Shown: in pieces, positions 60,195-64,000 of the stretch
How the letters are laid out: every line of letters starts with the position of its first letter
How positions within the stretch are numbered: position 1 is the first letter of the stretch
Assembly (NCBI GenBank): GCA_016713665.1
Contig: JADJOR010000005.1
Location: forward strand, 868,001-932,000
Direction: 5' to 3'
From: Deltaproteobacteria bacterium
GTDB taxonomy: Bacteria; Myxococcota_A; UBA9160; UBA4427
Length of the DNA: 64,000 bases
Made by a program: the position numbers and the translations under genes
Notes under the pieces: generated by a model
Seen by the model: only the letters and a program-made list of their open reading frames with translations
Told to the model about the DNA's origin: nothing
The model's database searches: none

Positions 60195-61114
60195 ATGAAA
60201 TCCTCCGGCCGCACCGCCCCGCGGAAATCGCCCCCGCGCAGTCGGCGCGTCCCGCCCGCCGAGCCCCTGGCCGCGGCGCTCCTCGATCACTACCGCGACG
60301 GCCGCCCGCGCCGGGTGACGGCCCTGCGCGCCGACGGCGTCGAGTTCGAGATCGAGACCGAGGAGTACTTCACCCTCGACGGCGAGCTCGCGCCCCTCGA
60401 TCGCATGGCGCTCGAGCGCGCCCGCGGTCGCGTCCTCGACGTCGGCGCGGGCTCCGGCCGCCACGCGCTCGCGCTCCAGGCGAAGGGCTGCGAGGTCGTC
60501 GCGATCGACGTGAGCCCCGCCTGTGTCGAGCTCTGCCGCGAGCGCGGGGTCCGCGACGTGCGGCTGGTCGACGTGATGACGATCGGTTCGGGGATGCGGG
60601 GGGCGCGGACGCCGGTGCGGGGGACTTGGGCAGTGCGGACGCCGACGCGGGGGACGACGCCGGGCCCGATCGCGACCTCGGCCGCTTCGACACGATCTTC
60701 TTCGGGATGCAGACGATCGGCGTGGCCGGGGGTGTAAAGCCGCTTCGCATCCTGCTCGCGCGGCTGCGGGGTCGGCTCAATCCGGGGGGCAGCGTGCTCG
60801 CGGATTCGAGCGAGCTGCGCGAGGTGTGGGACGGGGACGCGTCGGACCGCTCGGCCGAGCGGGGCGAGATCGTGCTCGCGACGCGCTACGGGCGCCTGCG
60901 CGGCGAGCCCTTTCCCTGGGTCTATCTCGCGGAGGCCGATCTCGCCGCGGTGGCGCAGGCGGCGGGCTACACCGTCGAGACGTTGATGCGGGTCGAGAGC
61001 GGCGAGTATCTGGTCGAGCTGCGCGCGGCGACCGGAGCGGCGAGCGATGCCGTGCCCGGCGACGGGACGGGCGGGGACGCGGTGTCCCGGCGTGGCGGCG
61101 TGGCCGCACGATGA
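60195..61114 (+). CDS. Class I SAM-dependent methyltransferase, frameshifted
   Basis: The N-terminal half (MALERARGRVLDVGAGSGRHALALQAKGCEVVAIDVSPACVELC; key motif VLDVGAGSGRHALAL) is a SAM-binding motif I region. The frame breaks near a six-G run (60598-60603). One more base continues into an Asp/Gly/Ala-rich linker and the C-terminal half RFDTIFFGMQTIG and LNPGGSVLADSSE, the usual motif IV/post-I parts. Together they form one protein of about 306 residues. Substrate unknown. ATG 60195 is followed by a basic tail. Its stop overlaps the next start (ATGA). Confidence 0.75.
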
Positions 61115-61428
61115 GCGCCGCGCGCACCCGCCTCGAGCAGCTCCGCCGCTGGAAGCTCGCCGCGAGCTGGGCGCCGGTCGTCTGGTTCCCGATCGTCGTC
61201 TTCGCGCTCTCGGTCGGCCAGACGCGCGTCGCGGCGACCCTCGGTCTCGCCGGGGCCGCCTTCGCCGGGGCGGCGCGCGTCGCCGTCTGGAGCGCGCGCT
61301 GCCCGCGCTGCGGCGAGTCGTTTCGCGCGCGACCCGGCGGCTTCCGCCGGATCTGGGACGAAGCGGGCTGCCTCGCCTGCGGGCTCTCGCTCTTCGAGCT
61401 GCGCCGCGCGGGCGCGGATCGAGGCTGA
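61111..61428 (+). CDS. Small membrane protein with zinc-ribbon
   Basis: A 105-residue protein with two hydrophobic helices (WAPVVWFPIVVFALSVG and AATLGLAGAAFAGAARVAVW), then two CxxC pairs (CPRCGESFRARPG, CLACGLSLFEL), i.e. a membrane-anchored zinc-ribbon. No family recognised. ATG 61111 overlaps the methyltransferase stop by four bases (ATGA), so they are likely translationally coupled. Confidence 0.7.
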   Translation: MSAARTRLEQLRRWKLAASWAPVVWFPIVVFALSVGQTRVAATLGLAGAAFAGAARVAVWSARCPRCGESFRARPGGFRRIWDEAGCLACGLSLFELRRAGADRG

Positions 61429-61463
61429 GCGCGGGCCGCTCGCGCCTGCGCCCGCGCCGCCGC

Positions 61464-62327
61464 CTAGTATTTCGCGATCACGTCGTCGCCGAAGCGCCTT
61501 ACCCAGTCGAGCTTCGCCTGGAGCGTCATGCGGTCGGGCTGGTACGGGTTGCGGTAGCCGACGCCGAGGGTCGTGACGCCCTTGTCTTCGAGGCGCCGCA
61601 TGTCGTCGATCTTGAAGGCGGCCATGCCGGCGAAGACCTGGAAGGGCTGCTTGTCCCGGCCGTACTCGCGGCGGAGCTTCGTGATGACGGCGAGCCGTTC
61701 GACCAGCTCGGCCTCGGACAGGCTCACGAAGTTGACGCCGTCCGCGTAGCGCGCCGCCCGGCGGTAGGCGGGCATGCTGTGGCCCCCGATGATGATCGGC
61801 GGACACTTCTTCGGGACGGGACACAGCTTGATCCGCGGAACGTCGTAGTAGTCGCTCTTCCACGAGAAGTAGTCGCCCGTCATGAGGCCGCGGATGATCT
61901 GGATCTGCTCGTCCATGCGCGGACCACGGGAGTCCCAGTCCTCGCCGCAGGCCTGGAAGTCCTCGACCCAGGGCGAGAGACCGACGCCCAGGATGAAGCG
62001 CTCGTTCGTGAAGACCTGCAGCGACGAGACCTGCTTCGCGACCAGCACGGGATTGCGGATCGGGAGCTTCAAGACGCCGACGGCGAACTTGATCTTCTGC
62101 GTGACGACCGACATCGCCGCGAAGAGCTGGAAGGGATCGATGAAGGGCGCACCGTCGAGGAACTCGCGGGTACCGTCGTCGTTGTACGGGTAGCTGCCGA
62201 CGGCGGACTCGGGATAGAGGACGCTGTCGCCGAGGCCGAAGCAGCCGAAGCCGGCCTCGTCGGCCGCCTGGGCGAGGGGCAGGTAGTGGCCGATGTCGCA
62301 CATCGATTCGGCGATCTGGAACTCCAT
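61464..62327 (-). CDS. LLM class F420-dependent oxidoreductase family protein
   Basis: A 287-residue TIM-barrel luciferase-like enzyme: MEFQIAESMCDIGHYLPLAQAADEAGFGCFGLGDS (key: YLPLAQAADEAGFGCFGLGDS), KIKFAVGVLKLPIRNPVLVAKQVSSLQVFTNERFILGVG (key: LPIRNPVLVAKQVSSL), PPIIIGGHSMPAYRRAARYADG. Members use F420H2 (or FMN). The presence of CofG/CofH makes F420 plausible here. Substrate unknown. ATG 62327 has a perfect AAGGAG seven bases upstream. Divergent from the phosphotransferase gene. Confidence 0.9.
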   Translation of the reverse strand: MEFQIAESMCDIGHYLPLAQAADEAGFGCFGLGDSVLYPESAVGSYPYNDDGTREFLDGAPFIDPFQLFAAMSVVTQKIKFAVGVLKLPIRNPVLVAKQVSSLQVFTNERFILGVGLSPWVEDFQACGEDWDSRGPRMDEQIQIIRGLMTGDYFSWKSDYYDVPRIKLCPVPKKCPPIIIGGHSMPAYRRAARYADGVNFVSLSEAELVERLAVITKLRREYGRDKQPFQVFAGMAAFKIDDMRRLEDKGVTTLGVGYRNPYQPDRMTLQAKLDWVRRFGDDVIAKY

Positions 62328-62499
62328 GATTCGACTCCTTTCGACTCCGGGCTTCGACTCCGGGCGACGGATCCGCGGCGGGCGGTGCGCTGGCTTGGCC
62401 GCGCGGGCGGAGGCCGGGGCGGACCTGACCGCGACCACCATAGCGGCTCGCTCGCGGAGTGCCCGGGCGCGGTAGTGTGTGCACGAGGAGGCGCCCGCC

Positions 62500-63864
62500 A
62501 TGTCAAAGCTCCCGCACGATCTTCCGGCCGGAACCTACGAATGGATCGAACGGATCGGGGGCGGGACGATCACGCGCCTCGTCCGCCACGTCGCCCGCCG
62601 CGAGGCCTGGATCGTCGACGTGACGCGGCCGGACGGGTCGGTCCTCGAGGCCTTCCTGCGCGTCCAGCGCGAGGACGGCGGCGTCGATCCGCGCCGCCTC
62701 GAGCGCGAGACGCGCATCGTGCAGGCCCTCGGGCGGACGAACGTCCCGGTCACCGCCGTCCACGCCTGGAACCCCGAGCTGCGCGCCACGCTCTTCGCCC
62801 GCGACCCCGGTCGCTCGGACATCGACAAGCTGACCGACGCGCGGCAGCAGCGCGCGGTCATGGAGGACTTCATGCGCGTCGTCGCGCGCATGCACGCCCT
62901 CGATCTCGACTCGCTCGGCATCGACGACGTCATGACGCGGCGGCCGCGCAATGCGCGCGAGGCGGCCCTCGACGAGGTCGACGTGATCGTCAATCAGTGG
63001 CAGGGCTTCCTCGCCGACTACCGCGATCCGCTGCTCAGCTATTCGCTCGACTGGCTGCGGCGCTTCGCGCCGGAGAAGGTGGCCCGCATCTCGCTGATCC
63101 AGGGCGATACCGGGCCCGTCAACTTCATGTTCCAGGGCGATCGCGTCTCGTCGGTCATCGACTGGGAGCTCGGCCACTGGGGCGACCCGATGGAGGATCT
63201 CGGCAACATCGTCGTGCGCGAGTTCTGGAATCCGAGCGGCGGGCTGACGGGCCTCTTCGAGCTCTACGCCCGGGAGTCCGGCATTCCGTACGACCGCTTC
63301 GCCGCACAATATTATGCGGTCCACCAGAACGTGCGCGGGATGATCCCGATCCACGCCGTCTGCAAGCACGCGCATCCGCGCGAGTCCCTCGCCTGGTATC
63401 TCTGCTACCGCTATGCCGGCGACCGCTCGACCTGCGAGATGCTCGCGCAGGCGATGGAGATCCCGATCGAGCGGCCGGCGGTGCCCGAAGGCGTCGGCGA
63501 GCCGGACGTGCTGGCGGAGTCGGCGCTCTACGCCCAGGCGAACGACGTCGGGCCGGCGGTCGGCGACGCCTTCGCGCGCTCCCGCGCCCGCGACGTGGCG
63601 ACGCTGGTCGCCTGCATGGACCGCAGGCGGCGCTACGGCCGGGCGATCGATGCGATCGAGCAGGACGAGATCGGCGCGCTGCTCGGCCGGCGGCCGGCCG
63701 ACGCGGAGGAGGGCGTCCGGCTGCTCGACGAGGCGATCCGGGCCCGCAAGCTCCCCGACGAGAAGCTCGTGCCCTATCTGACCCGGCGAAGCTACCGCGA
63801 AGAGTGGCTCTACTCCCCCTCGGTCGAGCTGTATCCGGCACGCAACTGGGCGGCGCTCGACTAG
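62500..63864 (+). CDS. APH-like phosphotransferase family protein
   Basis: A 454-residue protein of the aminoglycoside phosphotransferase/choline kinase-like fold. The catalytic loop is LIQGDTGPVNFMF, where the usual His of HGD is Gln. The metal motif is SVIDWELGHWGDPMEDLGN (DxD-like). An N-terminal lobe precedes it (GTITRLVRHVARREAWIVDVTRPDG). In many deltaproteobacterial and actinobacterial genomes such proteins sit beside acyl-CoA dehydrogenases and may phosphorylate a lipid or CoA-linked substrate. ATG 62500 follows GAGGAGG. The C-terminal 120 residues are extra compared with plain APH enzymes. Confidence 0.83.
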   Translation: MSKLPHDLPAGTYEWIERIGGGTITRLVRHVARREAWIVDVTRPDGSVLEAFLRVQREDGGVDPRRLERETRIVQALGRTNVPVTAVHAWNPELRATLFARDPGRSDIDKLTDARQQRAVMEDFMRVVARMHALDLDSLGIDDVMTRRPRNAREAALDEVDVIVNQWQGFLADYRDPLLSYSLDWLRRFAPEKVARISLIQGDTGPVNFMFQGDRVSSVIDWELGHWGDPMEDLGNIVVREFWNPSGGLTGLFELYARESGIPYDRFAAQYYAVHQNVRGMIPIHAVCKHAHPRESLAWYLCYRYAGDRSTCEMLAQAMEIPIERPAVPEGVGEPDVLAESALYAQANDVGPAVGDAFARSRARDVATLVACMDRRRRYGRAIDAIEQDEIGALLGRRPADAEEGVRLLDEAIRARKLPDEKLVPYLTRRSYREEWLYSPSVELYPARNWAALD

Positions 63865-63982
63865 GGGCCCGGTCCGGGAGGGCGCGCGCGGTCGCGTCAT
63901 CGCCTTCAGCTTTTGCGCCCGAACTGCCGAATCGAAGGCAGCCCCGGCTCCCATGCGCGCCGCGGGGCGACGGGGGCAATCG

Positions 63983-64000
63983 ATGATCGATCCGCGAGAG
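63983..64000 (+). CDS. Possible start of a gene cut by the window edge
   Basis: An ATG at 63983 follows CGACGGGGGCAATCG, a plausible ribosome-binding context, and six codons are open to the edge. Nothing can be said about the product. The preceding 118 bases after the phosphotransferase gene have no other feature. Confidence 0.2.

Noticed and set aside
60560..60720. Programmed ribosomal frameshift in the methyltransferase
   Set aside because: No classic slippery heptamer with a downstream pseudoknot is apparent, and the same kind of break recurs in unrelated genes, favouring sequence error.

Overview
The window is one gene-dense stretch of very GC-rich bacterial chromosome (the third codon position is nearly always G or C). 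No rRNA, tRNA, CRISPR array, insertion sequence, phage or integrase gene was seen. The gene content suggests a deltaproteobacterial-grade Gram-negative bacterium, for example Myxococcota or Binatota. The clues are lipid-A-type acyltransferases, LptF/LptG, split CofG + CofH FO synthase genes plus an F420-type LLM oxidoreductase, and several SnoaL-like, phosphotransferase-like and ELM1-family proteins. The lineage is an inference. Many genes start with GTG or TTG and overlap as ATGA.

Region 1 (683-17158) is the most interesting part. A tightly packed plus-strand operon encodes an almost self-sufficient type II fatty-acid pathway: FabI-type enoyl reductase, KAS III-like enzyme, FabA, FabG, FabZ-like dehydratase, FabF-type KAS, a divergent ACP, a PlsC-type acyltransferase, a phosphopantetheinyl transferase, an 1882-residue single-chain acetyl-CoA carboxylase of eukaryotic layout, and an LpxL-type acyltransferase. 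Four 19-bp tandem repeats lie directly in front of its first gene. Only a malonyl-CoA:ACP transacylase (FabD) is missing. cofG and cofH (F420 precursor synthesis) follow on the same strand. I read the operon as making a dedicated acyl chain, activating its own carrier protein, supplying its own malonyl-CoA and attaching the chain to a lipid. The product is unknown.

Region 2 (17217-29753) holds dnaA (minus), a LON-domain protein, a YgjP-like metallopeptidase, thiC under a TPP riboswitch, an adjacent membrane protein broken by a frameshift, a MORN-like exported protein, a lipoprotein with a cytochrome-c-biogenesis-like domain, a NUDIX hydrolase, a CbiX-like chelatase, a ferredoxin, a CinA/MoeA-like protein and aroC. 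Region 3 (30093-41538) holds a sensor kinase, a membrane-anchored SDR, an EVE protein, ychF-rnhA, tgt-dsbA-like, pyrF, an acyl-CoA dehydrogenase and pyrE. Region 4 (41606-48069) is mostly small hypothetical, SnoaL-like and membrane proteins plus a HAL2-like phosphatase. Region 5 (48070-56635) has an EEP-family phosphodiesterase, two ELM1-family proteins flanking a glycosyltransferase-like gene, lptG/lptF and a sulfotransferase, which suggests cell-envelope glycolipid work. Region 6 (56632-64000) has small enzymes, a TetR regulator, a Rdx-family protein, a methyltransferase, an F420-type oxidoreductase and an APH-like phosphotransferase.

At least five conserved genes (the DUF4149-like gene, aroC, the second ELM1 gene, lptF and the methyltransferase) are interrupted by single-base frame changes, most of them at G/C homopolymers. 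This looks more like residual sequencing error than real decay and should be kept in mind when using these gene models.
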